From NCBI GenBank assembly GCA_963402885.1, contig OY727094.1, positions 7,070,501-7,134,500 on the forward strand: DNA of 64,000 nucleotides, in the 5' to 3' direction. Position numbers and translations under genes: made by a program. Shown here piece by piece: positions 45,998 to 57,611 of the stretch. Position 1 is the stretch's first letter; the number at the start of each line of letters is the position of its first letter. The notes under the pieces were generated by a model. The model saw nothing but the letters and a program-made list of their open reading frames with translations, ran no database searches and was not told the origin of the DNA. This stretch comes from Antedon bifida (taxonomy: Eukaryota > Echinodermata > Crinoidea > Comatulida > Antedonidae).

Positions 45998-47514
45998 GAT
46001 ACAAGTACAAGAAGAAAATGTCAACTTTCATTAGCAATGATATGGTCAATTTTAATCTAGTATGGTAACAATTTTATAATAAATACCCTGATTTACATTA
46101 GCTAATGGTAGGTTGACATGTGCTACTTTCCTTATTGTATCAGATTTTAATGTGATCAAGTTTGATATATCTATTATGCTGCCAGCTAGAATGCTCACGT
46201 ACAAGTACAAAGTAACAACCACACTTTAGGTTCATTCCTACTTCATTTACTACAACGATAGCCTTTTATGGTATACGTAGGCTACGTCGTTTTTACATGT
46301 ATGTGTAATCATGCATGACGAAGATTAACTAGCGCCATCACATCAAATAACTGTTTTTCAGGAACGATGTATATTTTAAAGGCAAAGACTCGACTTCATC
46401 ATACCATACAATCATACCATGGAGATGGATGGAGAATAGTTGAAAACTGAACTCGAACATACATATGCCACATGTCAATCTATGTCCTACGTATGAAGCC
46501 GAACGCCGATTTCAAGTCGGAACGACTGTGTATTTACTCTCTCAAACTGTTTATTATCGCAATGTTTTCTAACTGGATTTAGGCCCATAATAATCAAGAG
46601 TATTGAAATGTTTACTTTGTTGATAGGTTAAAGGCATATTTACACTAGGCCGATAATGATCGACAATAAATATATAAACATGCATTTTTCATATATAAGA
46701 ATTAATTAGAATGGTTAATTATCTATGGTCTTACTGGATATGATGATTACTAGTAGCAAACCCATCTTATGTTTAAAAAAAAGAAAAACATTAAGTTAAG
46801 AATATCTCGACGTTTCGGTTGTATGCTTCTATCCCGAAACGTCGAGATACTCTCAACTGTACATTATTTCCTTTTTGGAACACATGGTGTACCACAAACC
46901 CGAATATTGTTTATCCGACATTAGGCCTATACAAATTTAAACAATATCTAATAATGTTGCTGTTACTTTGTTTACACCAAGATCAATGTACCCGATTCTC
47001 ATGTATGTAGGAAAATTCCGTAATACAGCATATCATGTGTATAACATTGTACGTAAAACGATTATTAGACTTGTAAATGCTCAAGAAAATATATATATAA
47101 AGCAAGCAATTGACGTAAGAAGTCTGCCTCTATGGGCAACTTTGAATGTAGGCCTATAATGTTAGACATTTGACATAGCATATTATGTTTATCGAAAATA
47201 AATTGATACTGATCGAAAGTTCATCGTTGTTAAAAGTCATTTAACAGCACTGGTACACTCGCGCGTATTTTAGTGTCACGCATGTCACTTATGAGGCAGT
47301 GGTTTAATATCATTATTTTATTTCTTTACCATTAAATTTTGAATCGGCATGGCACTCAAAAAACAAGAAAAGAAAAACGTAGGCAGGTAGTATTAGGCGC
47401 TACACTCCACAATCCAAATATATCACTAACTCGTACGTGATTAGTATAATCAATACAATCGTAAAATTACATTCCATGAAATTGTACTCATACTATACCT
47501 ATGAAGTAAATTCT
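45998..47514. other. Intergenic after the KY-like gene; one long hairpin
   Basis: No coding region is recognised. A hairpin with a 16-bp perfect stem lies at 46803-46849 (listed). Short frames at 46819-47159 lack features of genes. Confidence 0.4.
46803..46849. repeat. Hairpin with 16-bp perfect stem
   Basis: tatctcgacgtttcgg at 46803-46818 pairs with ccgaaacgtcgagata at 46834-46849 across a 15-nt loop. Similar cgaaacgtc words are common at retroelement ends in marine invertebrates. It may equally be a transcription-end or insertion scar. Confidence 0.7.
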
Positions 47515-48130
47515 GCAGGAAAACCTGACACAAAACGAAAGGCTCTATAGGCCGATAGTTAGGTGTATACTCAACCTTTAAGTCAATGTTTTTGTACGCA
47601 AAAACGAAGTACGGATGTCTACTATCCTCTAAACTGAATGCTAATAATATTACTAATCATAATCACTTCTTGTACGAGTTACAGTGAGTACATCAAAAGA
47701 CAACGAGCCTGGTTAAAGCTACAATCACTCTTAAACGAAACTCGGTGCAGCTTTGTCAAAAAATAATTCCTCTATGGTTTAAGAATGGCGCAGGAATGTA
47801 TTTGAATCATTAATATGGCTGATTCTGTTCGATAATTATGTAATATTACAAACTGTTTTGACCTGTTTGGTTAACCCAGTATTACAGCTAGTTGGTTATT
47901 TGATGTTAATAAAAAAAAATTAATCCCTCGGACGACAGATGGCCACGGATTTACGTAGGACAGATAATTTGTTTTTACTATAGTATGGCTTTTCTGTTAT
48001 ACAATAATGAACCTATACATTAGCATGGTTATACAGCCAACGCCGGCCGTTATTGTCTTTTAATCCCTGTTTGATAGTGGAATAAAAATAACCAACAATT
48101 TTCTATAATATCATGGTGCCTTAATAAGTC
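47515..48130 (+). pseudogene. KY-like pseudogene fragment upstream of TRIM copy 5
   Basis: Collinear with KY-like 45205-45760: aaacctgacacaaaacg, ctctataggccgatagtta, gacaacgagcctggtt, tttaagaatggcgcaggaat, ggctgattctgttcg, ggcttttctgttatac. Many indels and stops. Closely related to the fragment at 17835, so both descend from one duplication. Confidence 0.8.
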
Positions 48131-48189
48131 TATATTCAAACTTTTCCGGGTAAAGCACAATGTTGTGTTCTTATCAATATACTGTACAT

Positions 48190-48345
48190 AAAAGAATCAA
48201 TCATGCTAGTCTACACAACTACACCAACGCTACAAGAACAACTAATACAACACTATTCATTCATATCGGAGCCATTTTGTTTAGATCTGAAAGCTATTGG
48301 GTCTGTCACAACTATCAAACACTAATATATTGAAAACATCAAAAG
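48190..48345 (+). promoter_or_regulatory. 5' non-coding exon and promoter region of TRIM copy 5
   Basis: Nearly identical to 18490-18647, ending in donor AAG|GTAAGT after 48345. Contains atcggagccattttgttt and an upstream tacataaaaga. The coding exon starts at 49183, giving an intron of about 840 bp. Confidence 0.5.
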
Positions 48346-49193
48346 GTAAGTTAGTTAGTAAGTTCTTCGGTCTATTCTGTAGGATTCCTTGTTCGGATTA
48401 GTGCACCGTTTTCTTTCTACATCCGCCAAAGTTGTACTTGAAGCTTCTGCAAAGGGCTCTAGCATACTGACCGCATATTTTATTTGTTTTTTCTTTAGTC
48501 TGTATCATGTAATTTCATCGTCATTATTCAAAAGAGCAAAATTGCATGCGGAAGCCGCCATTGTCAGATGTAGCGTCAAAAATTAAAAGCTGCACCGTCT
48601 GCTCCCGGAAAGCAGCAACTCATTGTTGAACGCGTCGTTCGGTCTTCCGGCCGGAAAAATAAATCGACACCGCGCTCTCGATGATCGTAAAAATAGTGCA
48701 CTTATTTTTGTATCATGTGACCCATATTCGTCTAATCAAATGACACGAATCTATGTAAGTTATAGTTAATAAACATACAAAGGATCCGATCTTATTGTAT
48801 GACACTTTGGTATTACTCAGTGAAGGTACTATTAACTCATTTAGAGTGTTTTAATAATGCTCTACTGAAATTGTTAGGCTCTCCCTATGGATGTAATATG
48901 AAAATGAAAAAAAGGATGAATAATCACAAAACCATGGTTACATTTTATATCGGCACCGTTATTTTTCTTTAAAATATTTTTTCACCATAATATTAAAGTT
49001 TGATGGAAAAATCATTACCGTGCTATTCTTTTTCAATTTAAAGTTTTTCAAAAATTGAAAACATAAAAATGAATAATTAAAATCTTGGAAAATGCATTAA
49101 ATTATACCATAAATGCACAATTATAATAAAAAAAGAAAATAACCTATATAATTATTGAGGAAAATTAATAATTTGTTTACAGATCAATCCAAG

Positions 49194-51329
49194 ATGGCAA
49201 GCGGTGGTGAGTTGGCTATTGGTGAAAAAGTTCTAGAGTGCAAAATATGCTTTAATCGACTCAATGAACACAGAACCTTAACATGTCTTCACAGCTTCTG
49301 TCTGAGTTGTCTTGACAACTGGTTGAAGAAAACTAACAAAGAAAGCTGCTGTCCAACTTGCTCCAAATCTTATCAGATTCCAGAGGGCGGTCTAAAGAAA
49401 TTACCACCCAACACGTTTCTGAATAATTTATTAGAAACAACTGAACAGTTTTTAAATACCGATCAGATAAAATGTAATTGTGGAAAAGAAAATCAAGTTA
49501 AAACCTACTGTCAAAATTGCAGACGATATTTGTGCCAAGAGTGTAGTGACCATCATAAGAACATACCAGCTTGCGAAAATCACAAGTTGCATTCAGTGGA
49601 AGATGTTCGATCTGTGAGTGTAAGTGAAATCAATGCCATGCACCCGCCTCTGTGTTCTGCCCACAATGAACCTTTAACTGTGTTTTGCAAAATATGCAAT
49701 GTTGCCATTTGTAAACACTGTTCGATCATGGATCACAAGGAATGGGAAGGAAAAGACAAGCACGTGACCATCAGCATAGCAGATGCGTTTAAAACGTTTA
49801 AACAAACATCAGCGGAATTGGAAAAAGAGGCAAAACAATGTACAGCTAAATTAAATGATGATCTTAAAGTAATGACTGATCGTGTTAAGAAACTAGATGA
49901 AAACAGAGAAAAGAGTTTGAGAGGAATTGATAATCACGTCAAGGATTTGGTAACAAGAATAAAAGAAAGTGGTGACAAATTAAAAAGTGAGGTGGAGGAA
50001 ATTTACATAATCAAGAGAAAAGCAACTGATGCCGAACTAGAAGAAGTGACAACGAAAATATCGTATATAAATACAGACATCAATTTTCTACATCACATAG
50101 AGAAGGCCAATGAAGCAACGGCGATGATATCCGGTAATGACGTCATTACAGCACTGGATGAAAGGATCAAGGCAGTACCTAAAACAAAACCTGATGTTAA
50201 TGTTGAGATAAACTTTGTGAAATACAATCAAGAAGTTGCTTCATTACAGACGGATATTGGAATGGTCACACAATCAAGGGCAGTCGACTGTTTAGAAATA
50301 GGAGAAGCTGAGAGTATGACATTGCCAACAATTGATGTAAAAATAATGAAAACTGATGAATGTGAAATACACGCAAATGACATAAAAGCTACATTGACAC
50401 AACCAACAGGAGAAACTATCATCTCTGAAGTGGAAGAAGATGACAGCGGTGACCATACTGTGATAGGTACAAGTGCAGGGACTTGGAAGGTTGATGTTAA
50501 AGTTGATGGTGAACCCATTAGGAAGTCGGCACCAATGACTGTTAAAGTGGAGAAAGGACTATTGAACACTATAAAAATAAATAAAGATGTTTTTGATGTA
50601 TTTAAATATGGAGACGAATGCTTGCTTGTTTCAAGTATGGAAAATGCCATTCACAAATACCAGCAATCAGGTAAATACATTGGTAAGGTTACACTATCAG
50701 AAGGTGTGTGTGTCTACAGCATGTTCCTAATGAAAAATGGTAATATAGCATTCAGTGATTGTGGTAATAACTGCATAACATTATGCACTATGAATGGTGA
50801 GGTGGTTAAATCATTTGGTAAGGGGGAGTTGACATGTCCAAGTAGTATCCATGTGGATGAAGCATCACGTGTCATGTATGTAGTTGATCATGGGAATGTA
50901 GCCATGTTTAACATTGAAAGTGGCAAACTGATTAAGAAAATAGCACCATGGAATAACATGGGTTTCATTGATATTATTGATGTCACCCTTACAAGACAAG
51001 GGTATATTCTTGTACTTTACTGTGTACAAAGCTGCTTAAAACTATTTGATAATGAGGGAAAGTTTATTAAAGTTCTTGTCAGTGAAGGTGATGAAGATGG
51101 TATGGTGAAGCACCCACAAGGAGTAGCAGTTGATGATAATGACAACATCATAATATCAAGTCACCACAAACTACAGCTATTTAGTAATAGTGGGAAGTTT
51201 ATAAAAAGGATTGATAGCAAAGAAGAAGGAATCACCTTTCCTTATGGATTATGCATCGTATCTCACCATCCACGTAGACTAGCAGTGGCAAATTATGGAC
51301 ACAGAAATGTAAAAATATTTAATTATTAA
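49194..51329 (+). CDS. TRIM-NHL type E3 ubiquitin ligase, copy 5 (intact, divergent)
   Basis: The acceptor TTGTTTACAG ends at 49182; ATG 49194 gives 711 residues. It is the most divergent intact copy: about seven residues are missing before the RING (MASGGELAIGEKVLEC), and one inserted codon gives SCCPTC instead of SCPTC at the last RING pair. The coiled coil has many substitutions and the linker and first blade are changed. B-box ligands are kept (CNCGKENQ, CSAHNEP, CKHCSIMDH). The filamin-like domain is shorter by a few residues. The NHL region ends YGHRNVKIFNY. Its 3' flank differs from that of copies 1, 2, 3, 6 and 8 and matches the flank of the fragment at 56805, marking a second TRIM subfamily. 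Confidence 0.9.
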   Translation: MASGGELAIGEKVLECKICFNRLNEHRTLTCLHSFCLSCLDNWLKKTNKESCCPTCSKSYQIPEGGLKKLPPNTFLNNLLETTEQFLNTDQIKCNCGKENQVKTYCQNCRRYLCQECSDHHKNIPACENHKLHSVEDVRSVSVSEINAMHPPLCSAHNEPLTVFCKICNVAICKHCSIMDHKEWEGKDKHVTISIADAFKTFKQTSAELEKEAKQCTAKLNDDLKVMTDRVKKLDENREKSLRGIDNHVKDLVTRIKESGDKLKSEVEEIYIIKRKATDAELEEVTTKISYINTDINFLHHIEKANEATAMISGNDVITALDERIKAVPKTKPDVNVEINFVKYNQEVASLQTDIGMVTQSRAVDCLEIGEAESMTLPTIDVKIMKTDECEIHANDIKATLTQPTGETIISEVEEDDSGDHTVIGTSAGTWKVDVKVDGEPIRKSAPMTVKVEKGLLNTIKINKDVFDVFKYGDECLLVSSMENAIHKYQQSGKYIGKVTLSEGVCVYSMFLMKNGNIAFSDCGNNCITLCTMNGEVVKSFGKGELTCPSSIHVDEASRVMYVVDHGNVAMFNIESGKLIKKIAPWNNMGFIDIIDVTLTRQGYILVLYCVQSCLKLFDNEGKFIKVLVSEGDEDGMVKHPQGVAVDDNDNIIISSHHKLQLFSNSGKFIKRIDSKEEGITFPYGLCIVSHHPRRLAVANYGHRNVKIFNY

Positions 51330-52040
51330 ACAATGATTAGATACTAGCACATATTATCATTAAAGTTTAGACAGAAATATTTATGTTTAAATAAAATACT
51401 GAAATATTTCGAATTATAAGTTTTGTTCATATTGAAACATAAATTAATTTTAAACTTTTGGTTATATTAAGAATATGAGATTGCTATTTTTAAATATAGT
51501 ACCAGTTCTAAATATTATTTTACTTGCGAAAATATAATTTTAATTTATTTTGATGTTTATACAGTAGCAATTGTCAAATATATATTTCTAATTACTCTAG
51601 GTAACTTTACTTCTTCCATCATTGTATTGTATTTTTAATACTCTAAATATTAATCATTTTTAATGTAAAACATAATTAATTACATACTAATTAAATGTTT
51701 AATTGTAATTTAATATAAATGTTATGCAAATGTGAGGCACTAATCTTAGATGACAAAAAATATGTACCTTATTAATGACTAATTACATTACATTTAATTT
51801 TACATCGTAGTTAGCTTGATTTGAATTGAATTGAAAATAAATGTTTAGTCCATTTGTTTTAATGGCTGCTGTGGTCGGGTTAGAGATGTGTTGAAATAAG
51901 TTGGTTTGAGGAAGCCTAAAAATGTCATGAAATAAAGTATTGTACATTTAAATTACAAATAGAAGAAAAAATAAATTTTAAAAATAACAAAAAAATTGCA
52001 TGTGTATTGTAGTTCAACCGTATTATGCTATTACAAATGA
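51330..52040 (+). other. TRIM 3' flank, second type
   Basis: tagatactagcacatattatc and ctaattactctaggtaac recur at 57290-58100, and part at 22321-22944. Has AATAAA near 51390. At 51479-51500 it preserves the uninterrupted sequence into which R2 inserted at 57414. No gene is seen. Confidence 0.65.
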
Positions 52041-52054
52041 ATATCTTAATTACG

Positions 52055-52460
52055 ATAACCCATACCAGTGCTACTAATTTACTGTTAATAATGAAGAAGC
52101 TACATCGTTATTCTTCTACCTGTCATTCGTTGATATTGTCTAGGAATCGGTATCAGACTGCTGCTACTAATTTAATACTGAATAAGAATGAGAAAGCTAC
52201 ACCGTTACTCCCTACCTACCACTCTGACTTTGAAGAACAAATAACTAATATTTTAAATATCATTAGGCACCACAGCACATTTGGAAAGAAAAAATGTGTT
52301 TTAAATATTCCAAAATAAGTGGGTTTATACTGAAACACATCGAAAAGGACCGACTGTCAGAATACAACAAAAGTTTCCTGTTGACGTTATAGGCTTTATG
52401 AAATAAATCTATTTGCATACAAACTTGACAAAAAAAATGGTTGAATGTACAGCCCGATGG
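52055..52460 (+). pseudogene. KY-like pseudogene fragment upstream of TRIM copy 6, single repeat unit
   Basis: Same sequence as 22945-24260 but with one 93-bp unit instead of eleven. The frame from 52025 (97 codons) contains RNRYQTAATNLILNKNEKATPLLP, aligning to the KY-like NRYETGARYLIQNKNATPLLP. Truncated and without start or splice context. Confidence 0.75.
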
Positions 52461-52899
52461 TTGTAATGTCGTAAATTAAGTTTCAACAGTCATGCACACT
52501 ATTTAATAATTTACGTCCGCATACCAAAGATACAATAACCAAACAAGAACAGAGAATACATATCAAAAAACGTCACAAGTCTACAACGTGATTTCACGTT
52601 ACATGAGGATTATTCTGCATTTAATCGTAGTTATTATACTTACAAATTATAACAAGTACGATATTGTCATTTCTTTGGAATATGTGTTTATTGTGGTAGT
52701 TTATCAATGTAATCAATTTAAACATGTTAAACCTACAGACAAACAAAACAAAGTCATATTATGAGCCCTCTTTGAGAGTAGGGTAAAAATAACTTTTTAA
52801 CCCTTTATTATAATCATTGTGGTGTCTTTCGCAGGCCTATATGATTCTTAACGTTTCCGCTGTGTACAACACAAAATTCTGTTAATAGACTTCTGTATA
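52461..52899. other. KY-TRIM spacer shared between units
   Basis: Repeats 24370-24780 and 58640-59030 almost base for base (acgtgatttcacgttacatg, gagccctctttgagagtagg). No gene is seen. Confidence 0.65.
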
Positions 52900-53269
52900 T
52901 AGACGAATCAATATGCTATAATAAAACGTCACAGGAAGCATGACTACATTAGTAATTCATATCGGAACCATTTTGTTTCAACTTACATATGAGAGCATTT
53001 GTGCCTGTCTACAAAAACAAAGACTAATCAATTGACAAACACAAACGTAAGTTAGTATAAAAGTTCTTCAGCCATTCTGTTCAGAGGTTTTATTTGTTTA
53101 ATTGTGTTTGCACATCCAACGGCAAGTAACTCACTAATACAGGATAGATACGCTATGTTGTTTGTATTAACCAAATCTTATTTGAGGCTTAGGGAGTGAG
53201 GTAGAAAACAGTTGTGAGTTAACCCTCGCTAAGATTGGATCTTGGAAGGCAAGAACGTTAACAAACAAG
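52900..53269 (+). promoter_or_regulatory. 5' non-coding exon region of TRIM copy 6, two donors
   Basis: atcggaaccattttgtttca and two donors, AAC|GTAAGT after 53046 and CAAG|GTAAGG after 53269, match the region upstream of copy 3. The coding exon begins at 53709. Confidence 0.5.
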
Positions 53270-53719
53270 GTAAGGCTCTTTTACAAGCTACTACTTTGCT
53301 CTTTGACAACATTCGCCCTTTCAGAAGAATGGGTTAAAACACACTTTATTTTATTTATTATATAAATAATAAATGTGCTATTCAACTCGTTGAACATTCA
53401 ATTGTTCAACTAAATGTTCTCACAAATCAACGAATGCAATACATTCACTAGTTAACACACCTACTATTTATAAGTAAACTTCAATTCAAATAATCATCTG
53501 CTTCCATCTTGAATCGAATAATATCGAAGGCTAGGCCATGCACACAATTATCCCGAAAAAATAGTGAATAGTTATCACTATAGTATTAGTGACTATTTCA
53601 GTGATAAATGCAAATTTGGGGAATGCGTTTTACCACAATACGCACATCAATTAAAATAAAAAGGAAATAACCTTTACACATTAAAGCTTTATTGTTTATT
53701 ATTCACAGATCAATCCAAT

Positions 53720-55874
53720 ATGGCTACCAGTGACCTGGCTAAATTTCTAGAATGTATTGATGAGAAGGTTCTAGAGTGCCAAATATGCTTTAATCGACTC
53801 AACGAACCCAGAACCTTAACATGTCTTCACAGCTTCTGTCTGAGTTGTCTTGACAACTGGTTGAAGAAAACTAACAAAGTAAGCTGTCCAACTTGCTCCA
53901 AATCTTATCAGATTCCAGAGGGCGGTCTAAAGAAATTACCACCAAACACGTTTCTAAATCATTTGTTAGAAACAATTAAACCATTTTCGAATACAGATCA
54001 AATAAAATGTTTTTGTGGAAAGAAACGTCAAGGTAAAACCTACTGTCATGATTGCAGACGATATTTATGTCACGATTGTAGTGACCATCATCAGAACATA
54101 CCAGCTTGCAAAAACCACAAGTTGCATTCAGTGGAAGGAAGATGTTCGATCTATGAGTGTAAGTGAAATCAATGCGATGCACCCGCCTCTGTGTTCCGTC
54201 CACAATGAACCTTTAACTGTGTTTTGTAAAATATGCAATATTGCTATTTGTATATATTGTTCGATAATTGATCATAAGGAATGGGAAGGAACAGACAAGC
54301 ACGCGACCATCAGTATAACGGATGCGTTTAAAACTTTTGAACAAACGTCAGCAGGATTGGAGAGAGAGGCAAAAAGATGTACAGCTAAATTAAATGATGA
54401 TCTTAAAGTAATGACTGATTGTGTTAAGAAACTAGATGAAAACAGAGAAAATAGTTTGAGAGGAATTGAAAATCACGGAAAGGAATTGGTAACAAGAATA
54501 AAAGAAAGTGAAGACAAATTAAAAACTGAGGTGGAGGCTATGTACAAAATCAAGAGGAAGACAACTGATGCCGATATAGAGGATGTGACAACGACGATAT
54601 CGTATATAAATACAAACATCAATTTGCTCCACCACCTAAGGAAGGGCAATGAAGGAACGGCAATGTTATCCGGTAATGACATAATTACAGCGCTGGATGA
54701 TAGAATCAAGACAGTGCCCAAAACACAACATGATTTTAATGTTGAGATTAACTTTGTGAGAAACCATAAAAAAATGGCTTCATTTCAGAATGATATTGGA
54801 ATGATTACAACGCTGAGGGCAGCAGACTGTTTGGAATTGAGAGGAGCTGAGAGTATGACAACTGGTCAAACAATTAATGTTAAAATAATAAAAACTGACG
54901 AATGTGAAATACATGCAAATGACTTAAAAGCTACATTGATAAAATCAACAGGAGAAACTATTATCCCTGAAATAAAAGAAGATGACAATGGTGACTATAC
55001 TGTGATAGGTAGATGTAAAAGTGCAGGGACTTGCAAGGTTGATGTTAGAGTTGATGGTAAACATATTAAGAAGTCACCAATGACTATTAAAGTAGAGAAA
55101 GAAGGATTATTAAACAGTATGAAAATAGATAAATATGTTTATGATGTAGTTAAATATGGAGACGATTGCTTGCTTGTTTCATGTTTGGACAACGGCATTT
55201 ACAAATACAAGCAATCAGGTAAATACATTGATAAGGTTACACTATCACAAGGTGTGTGTGTCTACAGCATGTTCCTAATGAACAATGGTAATATAGCATT
55301 CAGTGATTGGGGTAATAACTGCATCACAGTATGCACTGTGAATGGTGAGGTGGTTATATCATTTGGTAAGGAAAAGTTGACATATGCATGTGGTATTCAT
55401 GTGAATGAAGCATCACGTGTCATGAATGTAGCTAATAATGATAATATAGCCATGTTTAACATTGAAAGTGGCAAACTGATTAAGAAAATAGCACCATGTG
55501 ATAAAAAGGGTTTCCTTGGTATCATTGATGTCACCCTTACAAGACAAGGATATATTCTTGTACTTTGCTGTGACCAAAGCTGCTTAAAACTATTTGATAA
55601 TGAAGGAAAGTTGATTAAAGTTCTTGTCGATAAGGGCAATGTAGATGGTAAGGTGAATTTACCAAGAGGAGTAGTAGTTGATGGTAATGACAATATCATA
55701 ATATCAAGTTGCCACAAACTACAGCTATTTAGTAATAGTGGAAAGTTCATCAAAAGGATTGATAAAGCAGACGATGGAATCAACGATCCTCGAGGATTAT
55801 TCATCATATCTCACCATCCACGTAGAGTAGCAATGGCAAATGGAGACAAAACAGTGAAAACATTTAATTATTAA
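53720..55874 (+). pseudogene. TRIM copy 6: full length but with 4-bp frameshift after B-box 1
   Basis: The acceptor TTCACAG ends at 53708; ATG 53720. RING and B-box 1 are intact to about residue 139. A tandem 4-bp duplication (gtggaaggaagatg against gtggaagatg in other copies) near 54137 then shifts the frame, and translation stops at 54166 (148 residues). Downstream, B-box 2, coiled coil, filamin-like domain and NHL blades remain open in the second frame to the TAA at 55874. A single lesion in an otherwise clean gene suggests a very recent loss, a segregating null allele or an assembly error. The product could be a RING/B-box-1-only protein like that predicted for copy 2. Confidence 0.85.
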
Positions 55875-56800
55875 ATAAAGATTAATAAGCTTAGCTTCAT
55901 TAAGCTTACGACATACACTTTATGGTTAAATAAATTACTAAAATCATATTCAAACCATAGTCAACATTATTAATTATTAATACAAAATAATAACTTATAA
56001 ACAAAAAAATATAATAATAAAGGCGTATTCGCTATTTATTTCATAATATCACATTTTATTTGAATGCTGTGAAACTGTTTATTTTCAATTATCAGGTTCA
56101 TGTAGTGATGGCGAATAACCCTGTATAATATTAACTGCATTAGTGTCTGTATAATTATTCTGTATAAGCAGGCCTATGTATTCTGCAAAAAATATACTAT
56201 TAATTTACATCAACGTTTATAGCAATGTGTAATTCATAATTACTGTGTAATACATAATTTCTGTGTAATTCCTAATTTTTCTGGTAACTTTCAGTCTTTT
56301 ATCATCATTGCATTGTAGTTTTACTTTATATATTTTTATTAGAAATAGAGGGTATATAATTAATTATAATAATAAATAATGTAAATGAACTTACTATTTT
56401 TGGTTAATTTGTGGTACAATAAAATAATTTAGGGTTTGACTTAATTTTATCTTTCTCCATCACTTCAGTTTTAGATATTGTGTGTTTGTGTAGGAAGGTA
56501 GACCGATAAAATTCGTACACGAATAAAAATATCTCTCACAAATTTTCGTCTTTTTTGTTTTTACATTCATAATGTATATTTTACTTTGATCTTAATCACA
56601 ATGTTTTGAAAAATGTGTAGACCCAACATAAACAATATTAAATAACAACATAGACTCAAAGAGTATAAATACCATAGTGACGTTTCGTTGATATGGTGTC
56701 AACTACCTCAAATTACTGTTTGGATTGGTCTGTAAACACTTGGTGACGCTGTGAATTTTGTTGTACTAAATCATACTGGTTAAATTATTTGTAACGAAGA
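55875..56800 (+). other. TRIM 3' flank of copy 6
   Basis: First-type 3' flank (gcttacgacatacact, aatttctgtgtaattcc, ggtagaccgataaaattcg), AATAAA near 55929. Stops near 56760 within the block that in copy 1 reads cgctgtgtagcgccaccag, and is joined to a TRIM NHL fragment. Confidence 0.65.
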
Positions 56801-56804
56801 ATTA

Positions 56805-57279
56805 AAAAATCCACGGGGTATTCATGTGGATGAAGCATCACGTGTAATGTATGTAGCTGATAATATGAATGTAGCCATGTTTAATATTGAAAAGTGGCAA
56901 ACTGATTAAGAAAATAGCACAATGTGACACAACAGGGTTGAAATATATAAATATATTTATCTCTTACAAGAGAGGGATATATTCTATACTTTACTCTGTA
57001 AAAAAACTGCTTAAAACTATTGATAATGAAGGAAAGTTGATTAAAGTTCTTGTCGATGAGGGCGATGAAGATGGCAAGATGAAGAACCCAGGAGGAGTAC
57101 TAGTTGAGTTGGCACAAACTACAGCTATTTTAGTAATAGTGGAAAGTTCATTAAAAGGATTGATAAAAAAGAAGGAATCATGTTTCCTCAAGGATTATGC
57201 ATCATATCTCACCATCCACGTAGAGTAGCAGTGGCAAATTATGGTGATAAAAATGTAAAAATATTATTAAATTATTAAA
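56805..57279 (+). pseudogene. TRIM fragment: NHL region only
   Basis: Begins at ccacggggtattcatgtgga and follows the NHL part to the end (caatggtgataaaaatgtaa-like ending, attaaattattaaac). Several indels (gaaaagtggcaaac, an A insertion; loss of part of the last blades) break the frame. Its last codons and 3' flank resemble copy 5, so it is the tail of a lost second-type TRIM gene. Confidence 0.8.
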
Positions 57280-57413
57280 CAATGATTATAGATACTAGCA
57301 CATATTATCATTAAAGTTTAGAATATTTATGTTTAAATAAGTTTTTCTTATATTGGAACATAAATTAATTTGTAAACTTTTGATTATATTAAGAATATGA
57401 GATTGCTATTTTT

Positions 57414-57611
57414 AGTCGCGTGGACGCGACTCAATAGTTCACTATGTCGGTCGGTCGGTCTGTCGGTCTGTCGGTCCGGTATCACTATGCGTTTTATCGC
57501 TTTTATGTACTTTTTGAACTGTTTTGATGTACAGACAAGTTTTAAAGTACATTACTTTTTGAAAGTTCATTTTTTTCTGAGAGCACGCGACTTATGGCTG
57601 TTGGCCTTGTT
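57414..57611 (+). mobile_element. Short R2 Helitron-like element, about 198 bp
   Basis: The left hairpin agtcgcgtggacgcgact (57414-57431), cggtcggtctgt repeats, the right inverted repeat cacgcgact (57584-57592) and the ggccttgtt end match R2 at 15291. The paralogous flank at 51479-51500 reads straight across (gattgctatttttaaatata), giving the empty site. Flanking T on both sides and no evident target duplication fit Helitron-like insertion. Confidence 0.65.
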
